A stretch of DNA of 64,000 bases, from positions 11,919,312 to 11,983,311 of the forward strand of contig NC_092675.1 in NCBI RefSeq assembly GCF_964355755.1, written 5' to 3'. The notes beneath the pieces were generated by a model. The model was not told the DNA's origin. It did not search any database and was given only the letters and a program-made list of their open reading frames with translations. How positions within the stretch are numbered: the stretch's first letter is position 1; each line of letters begins with the position of its first letter. The position numbers were made by a program, and so were the translations under genes. This document shows positions 34,895 through 47,000 of this stretch, in pieces. Source of the DNA: Antedon mediterranea (Eukaryota > Echinodermata > Crinoidea > Comatulida > Antedonidae).

Positions 34895-37451
34895 CTACGT
34901 AGAAACTATTTTCGTTTTTCGTTACATATTAGTCTTTTTGGCGAAGATTGCATGCCATACTGTGTATGTGAAATTTGAGCGTGCGGAAGATGATAATTAT
35001 ATAGGAGGAGGATCGAAAGGAGAAAAAGTGTTGACGACGTGGATAACTAGACTCCATGTTGATTTTACGGAGTCGCTCTGAAAATATTACAAATTGTATT
35101 CTACATCGAATCGCAAACGTCGGCGAATAATAATAATAACAAAACTCAAGTTTGTTAAGATTTCAATACTATAAGAAATAGGTAAGAAATTATGTGCATT
35201 GTTTGATTTGTAGTTTTGTTTACGTAGGCTAGGCCTATGTGAATGTGGGCTACACAGGAGGCGGAAGGCTTGTTTGTAGTTTTTGTGATTGGTGGCCACA
35301 CAGCGGAATGTTTTCTCTGGATGGCGTGTACACCGTGTAGTCACACGGTCTCTCTACTGATCGTTTTTTACACAAATTTAGAGCAATGAATTTGTACGAA
35401 TTCCGTTAAATAAACAACTTTATATATTTTATAAACATTTAATAACATATTTTATTGATATTTCCAATGTTGATATATAAAATAAATTACTATAATAAAA
35501 CGTAATTAGCCTAGGCCTAGCCTATATGTAATTATTTTAGTGGAAAATGGCGTAGGCTAGGCCTAGTGTTCATACAATTGTCGACCGAGGGCGCAATTTG
35601 TTTACAACATTCGTAGCTAAAAACGATGTTTTTCAGCGATGTTGTAGACCCTATATTTCGAAAACTACATGTCAGATTTTCGTAATTCTTTCTTTATTAG
35701 TAAAGTAAAGTAATTTCTAAATTGGGGATTGTCCTCCTTCTATATGAATAGTTTGTTCACTTTTTAGTCTTACTTACTGTGTAGTCTGGGAAAATTTTTC
35801 TTAAAATAATTATCAGCGTAGTAAGTAACTTAGACTGTATTATATTATAAAATTATATTAGGACTTATACACTGTCCTATCTGGGGCCTAGGCATAGGAA
35901 CGTGATTGTTAGAAAATAAAACACTGTTTATGGTAGTTCGGCCGTACTGTAGGTTTATGGAGTTTTATATGCTGGTTTTCCTAGCCTAGGCCTAACTTAT
36001 ATTATTAGAAATTTTTTAAATAATGAACTAAATTTGTTTTAAATATATATACAGTATTAAACATTAGACTAGCTTACAAAAAAAAATTAAGAAAAGGGGC
36101 ATTTGAGTAGTATTATTATATAAATAGTATTTTTGCTTCTTGATATTAATTAGATTACTGTACTATTTTTACATGAAGTTTCTCTTTATATGTTTTGTTT
36201 TTAGGTTCTACCTGTTGTAGTATACTATTAGCTGTGCTGAACATCTGCCAGATTGTTTCTGCTGTTATAGTTTTTTTAAGCTAATAACCTCTTAAATTTT
36301 GTAAGTAAAGAAAATAAATTATTTATTTATTTGACATTGATGGCACTGGGATCTCTCTGACAGTGATTATAAACTGATAGGGAGTATCATATTTTTTTAG
36401 CCAGTTATATTACAGAAGATTGACATAATTTAGATAGCAACTGTTTTAAATAATTGTTTGGTCCAAATGGAATAAAAATATAGGCCCTACTGTAATCATT
36501 CTGTTCTTAGCTATGCTATGAGATTGTGAGGAAATATACATTGAACGAGAATCGTATGGTAGTTGAATTGGGACCGCGTGTCTTAAAATAATTGTTATTC
36601 AACGTATACTTGGTTGGTGAAATTTTTTGTCACTTGGTTTGTGAAATTCTTTGTCCATTAAATCATTGTAATTAGATAGTTGTATGTAAATACTGAAAAT
36701 TATCAATAATATGATGAATATTTCTGTTAAATTTGTATTAAAAATATATTTTTCTTATATGTTTGTATTTTGTAGATTGTAGCTGTTGAAGACAGTGACT
36801 ACATAATAGGTTGCACCTTTCTGATACATTGTTTATGTGAGTCTTTGGTAAATGAGTTTACTGTAGATTGGCTAGAGGGTAGACTCCAAAATTATTGCAG
36901 TTAATAAGTGATTCTTCATGGAGAGGAGAGGGGACCCAACAGTATGGCGGCTGTAATTGACTATTGAACACAACTGCCATGCTTTATACGCAGTCATGTA
37001 CTACCACCGCTAGCATTGATTGTATATACATAATACGGCATGAACAGAATTTGTTATGTTATATTATTATTTGATATATATTAAACATATTTACGGTGGC
37101 CATATTTATGGTTTACTTCTTGTTTTTATCACTTTCCTGTCCGCCCGATAGCCAATCTATATAAGTTCATTGGTGTTGGTAGATTATCTATGAAAGGGGA
37201 GTGAATAACATACAATACAGAATACTGACCATATTGTCTGTGTTCTGAAAAAAAATGATACTATTGCACAATTAAATTAGACCAATATACTCTGAACATT
37301 TTCAGATTTTAATATCAGATGCAGATTTGTTTTAATTAGCCCTATTGATATAATACTCGTCTTCACATATTTGGTGGTGAGTTGGCCTTATTTGTTTTGG
37401 TAGTCCAAATATTTCATGTCTGAACTTTTCTTTTTTTTTATTTCATTGCAG
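34895..37451. other. AT-rich region without a recognised gene
   Basis: About 2.5 kb between the gypsy LTR and an acceptor-like TTCATTGCAG at 37451. TAGGCCTA-type words cluster at 35226, 35505-35580 and 35985. A minus-strand 85-codon frame at 35087-35344 has no recognisable domain. Splice-like signals are present, so non-coding exons of the Helitron or of a host gene cannot be excluded. Nothing firm is visible. Confidence 0.55.
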
Positions 37452-37589
37452 GTACCTGACTGTTATAATATTATTAACCCACTGGATCTCAGAAGAGATC
37501 CGAATCTCAGAAGAGATTCTGCTCTCAGAAGAGAGTACCAACGAGGGTTTAGCATAACAAACAGAATTATCAAACAGAATTTCAAATAG
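37452..37589 (+). CDS. exon-like open frame with (D/N/A)LRR(D/E) hexapeptide repeats
   Basis: After a polypyrimidine-rich acceptor (ends AG 37451) a frame is open for 45 codons to TAG 37587-37589. It reads DLRRDP, NLRRDS, ALRREY as three tandem six-residue repeats, then a basic tail. Each 18-base repeat is also a perfect or near-perfect hairpin. After the stop, similar Lys/Arg codons continue in other frames (IKQKLK, IKQKLE), which looks like a decayed basic repeat. It could be a 5' exon remnant, a decayed part of the Helitron or a structured leader. No family was recognised. Confidence 0.35.
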   Translation, partial: VPDCYNIINPLDLRRDPNLRRDSALRREYQRGFSITNRIIKQNFK

Positions 37590-37688
37590 AACTTACAAAA
37601 AAATATTAAGCAGAAGCTTAAATAGACAGAAGTCTTGAAAAAAAATATCAAGCAAAAGCTTGAAAGAGAATTATTTGTAGAAACAAGT
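37484..37688 (+). repeat. series of short hairpins with AGAA loops
   Basis: Seven hairpins: three contiguous 18-mers at 37484, 37502 and 37520 (GGATCTC-AGAA-GAGATCC, GAATCTC-AGAA-GAGATTC, TGCTCTC-AGAA-GAGAGTA), then TTAAGC-AGAA-GCTTAA at 37606, AGAC-AGAA-GTCT at 37624, TCAAGC-AAAA-GCTTGA at 37648 and ATTTGT-AGAA-ACAAGT at 37673. Stem bases change in pairs while the loop stays nearly constant. Confidence 0.8.
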
Positions 37689-37689
37689 A

Positions 37690-38094
37690 CAAAATACTGT
37701 ACTAACAAGCATTAAGTAATAGGTATAGCTGTAAAACAAAAGGAATAATTTGCAAAAGAATAGAATTCTACATAGATATCTTTGATCGATAATTAGTTCG
37801 TAGAAGCTAACTAAGAAGCCAGCAAAAGATATATCAATAAAGAGAAACAAAAATTGACGTGAAATTTAAATCATAGAATCAAAATATAATATTAACTTGA
37901 ATATTTTTTTATAGAATTTTAATAACCAAATATTTTGCTGTAGCCAATATTGTTTTAAAGTTTGAATCGATTAAAAGAGTGAAATCAAATATAAAGTGGA
38001 ACTTAATTGTAACATTTATTCAAATTGTAGAAGACATATAAATTGTTTTTGAATTTGAAATTTGAGTTCAGTATTTTGAAGGAATTTTTGCATA
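37690..38094. other. AT-rich leader upstream of the Helitron ORF
   Basis: No ORF or repeat of note. ATG 38095 follows TTTTTGCATA. The true 5' end of the Helitron was not located. Confidence 0.5.
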
Positions 38095-41000
38095 ATGGAT
38101 ACAAAATTCATAACAATAGTTTATGGTCTATTGTTGTTAGTGATTGTCTTAATGATATTTTTATGTAAGTATGCTACTAAAGAAGTGACAAGTAAGGAGT
38201 GCAACATTGTCAAAACAGCTGGTGTTGATAGTGGAATTATGGATAAAGCAACAGAATTTAAAACAGTCATGGATGACATCTTGGACCTACTTGATGAATG
38301 CTGTTCAACTAAGAATGTCGAAGATGTAAACACTATAAAAAATGAAAGTGATGATACAGGTAATGCCTATTGTGAATGTATCAAAGATACAACTGAATTT
38401 AAAGAAGTAGTTGATGATATCCTGAACATATTATCTTATGGTACAGCGCTTACTTCAGAGTTTGATAAATGTGATCTGTGTAGTATTGAAGTGAAAGCAG
38501 AGGACATTTACATAACATGTGACTGCTGCAGTAAACATTTTCATGTGACGTGTGTAAGAAATAGTGTTGAAGACAAACTATGTGATTCCAGAGTAATTTG
38601 GATTTGTTCATTGTGTGGGAATAGTAATTTTGCTAATAATATGTTGGGTGAAATAGGTATGCCCTGTCATTTCAATAGGTATACGATTCTAGAACCTGAT
38701 GATTCTGTCACTGCAGACTTTCCCGAATTAACGAAAAATAAAGAAAAACGTTGTAATAATGCCAAATTAAAATGTCAAGAAACAGGAAGTGAAGATTTAC
38801 TTGGTAATGATTGGATAAGGGTCAGATCAAAGAAAAGAACCGACAACAGAAAAAAAAGATGTAAAAATAGAGGAAATAAGAAAAGGGGAAAGCGCGTTAT
38901 AAATGGTATAATTATAGAACCAGGTGTAAAATATATCGGCAAAGGTGTAAAAGATTTCTATGAAAGACGAAATAATAAAAAAATGGAATGGAACATGAAT
39001 ACAAGTACTTACAGAGAATACAAGGAAAATGACGAAACGAATGGTAAGCCTATGTGTGATGTTTTGAAAAATACAAAAGTAACAAACGGAATACAACAAC
39101 AATCAGGTGGTGGTTTGAAACGAAATAGCAAGGGCCGTTTTGTCAAAAGTAAGAATATTGATAACAAAGAATCACAAGATAATATGGATCTGAATTTAAA
39201 ACATCACAAGAATGATTGCGATACTATGGAACGGATTGGCGAAGATATTATTATAAAGAACATGGATAAAAATAACAATTCAGAAATGAAAACTGATGAC
39301 GACTTTAAAATGAAATGTACTGAAGAAAACGACAACACAGCGACTGACGATGTGAAAGCACAAAATAGTAGCAAAATGAATGACAGAACTAATAGATTTG
39401 ATAGTAATGTTACAGATCATAAAAATCAAACATGTGCAAGTTGTGAATTTGACGAAAACGAAGTATCGATAATTGATGATGGATCTAAAAAAACAGTGAC
39501 TGAAAAAATTAGGTCCCATACTAAACCTAAATGTGACCAACATGCTATCGATGTGGATATTGAAGTTTTTAAAAAAAATAATTTTTCGGAAAAATTGATA
39601 ATCGATGAGGGACCAAAACAAAAGAATACACCAATAAGGCAGAATACACAATCAATAAATGAATTACAACTATATAATAGTGATGATGATAACATAACTG
39701 TAGCACAGGGTAGTTTTAATCAAGGGAATTATAGATTTGGCTTTGCAGGTGGTAAACAGTGTGTTGCAAATAGTCTTGTAGCTATTCTTTATTCTACAAA
39801 GAGGAATGGAAATGAATTTTACACCAAAGACCTTGATACAATATTGACTCTTGGAAACGAGTTGTACTGTTATATTCAGAAAGATTCCACTATGGACGAG
39901 GACCTTTTGATGATTTCAGAACTACCGAAAGAATTGGATATTTTGGATAACACTTTTGTAATATCTCCTAAAGAATCAGTGTTTGGCATAATAGATGGGG
40001 ATCTCGAATCGATGGCTGAATATGGAGCCTTATCATTACACCAAGCTCTTGAACAAGAATTACACCAACATGATGCATTTTTTATGAATTTCAATAGAAG
40101 CACATTTTCTATTATCAAACGTGTAAATGGTTTCCTTATATTTGATCCACATGCAAGAGATCGTGTTGGTTGTGTTAGTGAGCATGGAAAAAGTATTTTA
40201 ATATACAGTACATCTTGGAAAGGTGTGTACGATTATTGTATAAGATTAGCAAGGTCAATGAACTGTAATTTACATGAAACCGAGTTTGAATTGACTGGTG
40301 TAAATGTTGAAAATAAGTCTATGGTTTTATGTTGCGCTTCTGTCATCTTAGATGATAATTCTGAACAAAACAACATAGGAAATGTTGATGTTAATGAACC
40401 AAGTACGTCTTACCAGTATAAATGTAGTGCAAGATCACCTGACAAAAATATTGATTCTAAAGTTAAAGGCCAAACACATAATAAAAGAGGTCATGTCTCA
40501 TCAAGTAATGGATGGCAAAATGATAGTGATATTGAAATTGTTAATGTTGAGTATGGAGAAAGACCTGACAAGAATTTTCAATTTATTCCGATCTCAGAAG
40601 CACAAAAGAAAAACATTTGTAATGAAATAGGTATTCGTTGCGAAAATACCGGTAAGAATTGTAGTATTAACAGAACTAGTCACATTGGACATCCTCATCA
40701 AATTACAAATATCACAGGTGATGGTAATTGTTTTTATCGTGCAATTTCATACATTATTTCTGGGACTGAAGATAATCATTTACTTTTAAGAAAAGCAATT
40801 ACTACTCATTTATTGAAGACAGATGACTTATTTATTAATACATTTAGTCATGAATATAGGTCAGTTAAAGAATATGTGTTGAAAAAAAGAATAATGGACA
40901 ATGGAACGTGGGCATCCAATACTGAAATAAGTGCAATGGCAAACTTGCTTAATACAGATATTTATTCATTCAATGATCAACTTTTTACGTGGCAATTGTT

Positions 41001-44000
41001 TTCTGCTAAAAAGCCGGGAAGAATAGATGATGTTACAACTGACAATGGTATATACATTTTGTACACTATGAATGTGCATTTTAATGTAGTGGAATCTGTA
41101 AATGTTAATCAAAATTATGTTCAAGAAACATCAGGACAAGTTAATATGGATAAGACATCACAAAAAAAATTTTCTAAAACAGAGGCCATTTTTCTGAAAA
41201 AGAATTCTACAACAAAGAAACGAAAGCAAATGAGAAAAGAAACATGTGACATATTTGAAGACATAGAAGAACCAAAACACAAACAGAGTAAAACGGTTGA
41301 AGGTCTTTGTTTTGAAAGTGAAAAAAAACAATTGAAAGGAACAAAAAAACAATCTTATAGAAACAGAAAAGAAAAGCAGAAGAATCGACAAAGGATGAAA
41401 AGGCAAAGAGAAGCAAAAGATATTTCAGAAAAAACAAATGAAAATAGAAACAAATATGAAAGTGATTATGTATACAAAGAAAAGAAACGTAAAGTAAAAG
41501 AAGCACAGAAAATAAGATATGCTGATGATGATTATAAATTCCAAAAAAGGAAGGAAAACAGAGAAAGACAATATAACATGTATAGATATGAATCTGATTA
41601 TAATGTTAAGATACGAAATAAAGCGAGACATAACTACAAAATTAATTGTGATTACCGAACAATCAAAAAAGAGAAAAATTTAAATAGATACCACAATGAT
41701 ATAATATTTAGATATAACACGAAAACCAAAAATAAATTCAAATTTGCAGAAAAGTATCACAGTGATCCTAAATTCAGACAAAATTTGAGGCAAAAATTTG
41801 TATTAAAGTATCGTAATAATTCAAAATTCAGAGAAAACTTAAGGCAAAAATTGGCTAATAAGTATCGGAATAATTTAAAATTTAGTCAAAGGTGTAAGGA
41901 AAAATTGGCAGAGAAGTATTGGAGTAATTCGAAATTTAGACAAAACTGTAAACTGAGCTTGTTAGAAAAATATCGTGCCAATTTGGAATTTAGACAAAAG
42001 TGTAAAAAAAGTTTTACAGAAAAATATCATCGTGATCCAGTGTTCCGTAAAAAGGTTCTTAAGAAAAACAAGAAGTATCGAGAAAAGACAAAAACAGAAA
42101 AGAGTAATTTTGAGTTTGTTTTGAAAAACTTCAGGGAAACAATTTCTCGTGGTCCTGAATATATTTGTTGTGTATGTTTTAAAATGTTATTCCAAAATCA
42201 AGTTATGAAGTGTACTAAAAGTAAGTACGAAAATAGAATGTGTATAAATGAAAAGTATTTGCATATTTGCAATAATAAATGTAATAAACCTTGTCAATTT
42301 GTCGAATCACCAAGATGTCGTTTATGGATTTGTTTCACATGCCACAGGAAATTGTTAAATGGAAAAGTCCCTGAAGAGGCTAATTCAAACAATTTACAAC
42401 TACATGATATTCCTCCTGAGCTTGAGTGTTTAAATAATTTAGAGCAGCACTTGATAGGATTAAATATTCCTTTTATGAAGTTAATGAATCTACCCAAAGG
42501 TGGACAGAATGGAATACATGGTCCAGTCGTATGTGTACCATCGAATACTATTGAAACCGTAAAAATGCTGCCTAGACCAGAAGCTGATGATCAATTAATA
42601 TCCGTAAAATTGAAGCGAAAGTTGTCTTACAAAAGCTATTATAAATACAAATTTGTTAACACAGCTAATGTTATTCAAGCTCTTGAATATTTACAAGATC
42701 ATAACAAATGGTACTTTGATGTAGCTATTAATGAAGAATGGCACAATTATTTATCTAAAGAAACTATCGGCAGTGGAGATAATAATAATAATCAAACATG
42801 TATAGAAAACAACGAAGAAGAAGTAGAAGATCGATTGAGTGGTGCTGTTTTTGACACAAGTCTTCAACCTGTTGACAGGCGACAAAATTTGGTTGATGAA
42901 TATTTTCGTGATATAATTTGTTGTGCGCCTTGTGAAAACAATAGCCCTGTTGCATTGTTAAAGAATGAAAGTAATGAAGCAAAATCATTTCCAGTGTTAT
43001 TTCCAACAGGTCAACCAACATTCCATGACACCAGAGATGTTAAAATAACACTTGGACGTTACTTCCACAACAGATTAATGCATGTAGATAACAGATTCGC
43101 AAAAAATGCTGAATTCATATTTTATGCTCAATCTTTATATGAACTTCAACAAATTTTATCAAGTATTTCCATTGCATTGCGAAAGGGATCAAGTAAAAAA
43201 GATGATTTTAGCAAAGTAACTATTGCAGATTTAAAAAATGTTAACAAAATTGAGGAAATTTTAAAATCTGACAAGGGTTATAAATTTTTAAAACAAATAC
43301 GTGGGACTCCACCATACTGGCAAGCAACGCAGAAGGACGTAATGGCAATGGTTAGACAGATTGGCAAACCAACATTTTTTCTTTCATTCTCAAGTGCTGA
43401 CTTTCGTTGGAAAGAAATAGTGACCACATTATTAAGTCAAACAGGAGACAAAAGAAACATTGATGAATTAGAATGGGCAGATAAATGTAATTTGTTGAAG
43501 TCGAATCCAGTAACTGTTGCGAGAATGTTTGACAAACGCTTTCACACTTTTTTGAAAAATGTAATTTTGTCTGAATCACAACCTATTGGTAAAGTTGTAG
43601 ATTATTTTTACCGAATTGAATTTCAAATGAGAGGAAGTCCCCATGTTCATATGTTAGTTTGGGTTGAAAATGCTCCTGTTTTTTGTTCAGATGAAGATAA
43701 GGAAGTAATTAATTTTGTTGATAAATATATTTCTTGTTCTGTTCCATGTCAAACTGTAGATCCTGAATTGAATGAAATTGTTACCAGTGTGCAGATTCAC
43801 AGTAAAAGACATTCTAAATCGTGTAAGAAGAAAGGAACAATTTGTAGATTTAACTTTCCAAGACAACCTTCTCAAAAAACATTTGTTATGAGACCTACTG
43901 TGAGTGAAAGTAATGATGATACTAAACAAGCAAAAGACTTATTAACCTCAGTAAAAGAGGCTGTGACTAATGAAGAACCATATGAAAATGCTAAAGAACT

Positions 44001-47000
44001 TTTCAAAAGTTTAGGTATTACACAAAGTGCATTTGAGAAGGCAAATAATTGTATAGCTACTGAAGAAAAGATTGTTATGAAGAGAAACCCTCAAGACGCA
44101 TGGGTAAATCAGTATAATCCTTCCTTATTAAGAGCATGGAATGCTAATATGGATATTCAGTATATAACAAATGTATATGCATGTATTACTTACGTTGTGC
44201 AATATTTGTCAAAATCTGAACGGGAAATGGGCTTACTTTTATCTCATACAGCATCAGAAGTGAAAGAAGGAAATGAAGATGCTAGACAAAGTTTACGAAA
44301 AATTGGTAATGTGTACATGAATAATCGAGAAGTTTCTGCCCAAGAAAGTGTTTATCGTGTCTGTGGTTTGAGATTAAAAGAATGTTCAAGGAAAGTGGAA
44401 TATATTCCAGTAGGACCTAATCCTGTTAGAATGAGTTTACCACTAAGTGTAATTAAAAACAAAGCAGATGATAACGATTGTGCCTGGTTGCCAAATAAGC
44501 TTGATAAATATAAAGCTCGACCTAATAGTTTTGAATTTAATAAAATGTGCCTTGCAACATTTTGTTCTAATTATAGAATATTAAGTACATCAGAAATGAA
44601 AGGGAAAAAAAAGAATGTATTTAAATTAAAAAAGCAATTTGGATTCATACAAAAAAGAACGAAAACTAGCAATGCTATAGTCCGATACCCTCGGTTTCAT
44701 ATGGATAGAGATCCTGACAAATATTATCTAAGTATATTGCAGTTATTTTTACCGTTTCGAAATGATGAACAGTTAAAACCACCAAATTTTCAAACATATG
44801 AACGATTTTATGAGGATGGATCTGTTAAATTATGTGGTAGTCGTAAATTGCAAAGAGTAAAGTCCATAGTTCAAGGAAACATGAAGCAGTATGAAAAAAG
44901 TGCTGATGATGTTGAAGACGCAACGGAGTTTTTAGCCAAATTTGGACCACAAGAAGATGCATGGAGTCTTTTATGTCCAGAAACTGAAAAAGAAAGGTTA
45001 GACAATCCAAAGCCAAATGTAGACATTGATGATGAAGAAAACGAATTTATCATTCCAGATTTTGGACTTAAAAAAAATCATACATCTAAAGTAGAGTCTA
45101 ATTCATCTTGTATTTCAAGACCAGAATTAAACAAAATGATTCGATCTTTAAATGAAAAACAACAACATATATTTTATAAAACAAGACAATGGTGCTTAGA
45201 CAAAGTTAATGGTAAACGACCTGAACCATTTTACACTTTCATAACTGGAGGCGCAGGTACTGGGAAAAGTCATTTGGTAAATTGTATTTTTAATGAAGCA
45301 ACACGCATTCTTGGCAAAATTATGGAGAACCCTGATGATTTGTCAATATTAAAATTAGCTCCTACAGGGATTGCAGCATATAATATTAAAGGTCAAACAA
45401 TACATAGCGCTTTGTCTATCCCGATTAGTATCTCATTTCCATATCAACCACTTGGAGAAGAAAAGATAAGTGCACTTCGTAATCAGTTGAGTCAGTTGCA
45501 GATTGTTATTATAGATGAAATATCAATGGTAAATCAAAGGTTACTTTGGTATGTCCATGGAAGATTAAGGCAAATAAAGCAAGTACGCAATGATAGTCCA
45601 TTTGGTAATATTTCAGTAATTGCAGTTGGTGATTTTTATCAGTTGCCTCCTGTGATGGGTACTTCTTTATATAAAGATACATTTGAAAGCTCATTGTGGA
45701 TAGATAACTTTAAACTAGTACAGTTAGATCAAATCATGAGACAAAAAGAAGATAAAGAATTTGCTCTATTGTTAAACAAACTGCGCACAAAGGAAAGAAA
45801 TGAATGTTTGTCTGATAAAGATTTATTAGTTTTAAAATCACGTGAAACAGGTAAAGAATGTGAAGATGCTGTTCATATTTACCCGTGTAACAAGCAAGTG
45901 GATGAATGGAATAAGAAAATGTTGCATAAGACATGTACATATATTGTATGCATTGAAGCAGAGGATGTTGTAGTTAACAGCAAGAAACAAACAAAAAAAT
46001 GTAACAAGCCTCAAAAATCACGTAAGACTAGTTTATTAAATTATTTGTGGATTGCACTTAATGCCAGAGTGATGTTGATTAAAAATGTAGATGTTAAAAA
46101 AGGATTAACAAATGGATGTATGGGACATGTTGAAGAAATAATTAAGGCCAGTCAAAGCGCTAAACCAGTATCTATTAAAGTAAAATTTGACAATAATGAA
46201 ATTGGTGTTCAGGCAATTGAAATGTTTCAGGAATCTATTGGGAACAAATATAGTCGAAAGCAGTTTCCTCTCAAATTAGCATATGCATGCACAGTTCATA
46301 AAGTGCAAGGAATGACAATGAATAAAGCACTGGTTTCTCTTAAAAATACTTTTGCGCCTGGACAAGCATACGTTGGACTCAGTCGTGTTACATCAATATC
46401 TGGACTTACCATGGAAAATTTTAATCCCAAGCTGATTTATTGTGATCCACACATACAGAAATGCTTATATAAAATGAATTCATACGTACAATATGATAAA
46501 CGAAGTCATGATTTGGATTCTATTTTTTCAATATTGTTACATAACATTCAAGGACTTAAGCAACACTTTGTTGATCTTCAGTGTAATGAGTTGTTTATGA
46601 ATTCCAGTATAATATGTCTGACTGAAACATGGTTGAATAAGGATGACGATTTTTTTGATGTAGATATACAGCCGTATAAATTGTATCATCAATCAAGGTA
46701 TGACTCGTATTCTAATACAAATGATCTGACTTCAAAATTTAAAAATCTGGCTCATGGTGGTGTTGCTGTGTATTCCAAGAACACGTTTTCAAGCAGATTA
46801 AACATATGCATCAATGATATAGAGGCAATTTCATTTTTAATAACAAGTCCAATTTCAGTTGTCGTGTCAGTAATTTATCGACCTCCAAGTTATGATATCA
46901 AACAATTCTGTCAGCATTTGAGCAAATTATTGGAAGAGATACATAAAGTATGTACTAAATGTATTATAATGGGTGATTTCAATGAAAATATTTTCAAACA

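Noticed and set aside
34895-37451. Host gene exons suggested by splice-like words
   Set aside because: No continuous coding signal or domain; AT-rich DNA gives many chance GT/AG sites.
37463-37708. 81-codon minus-strand frame across the hairpin region
   Set aside because: Palindromic repeats open both strands; the plus-strand frame after the splice acceptor is the better candidate.
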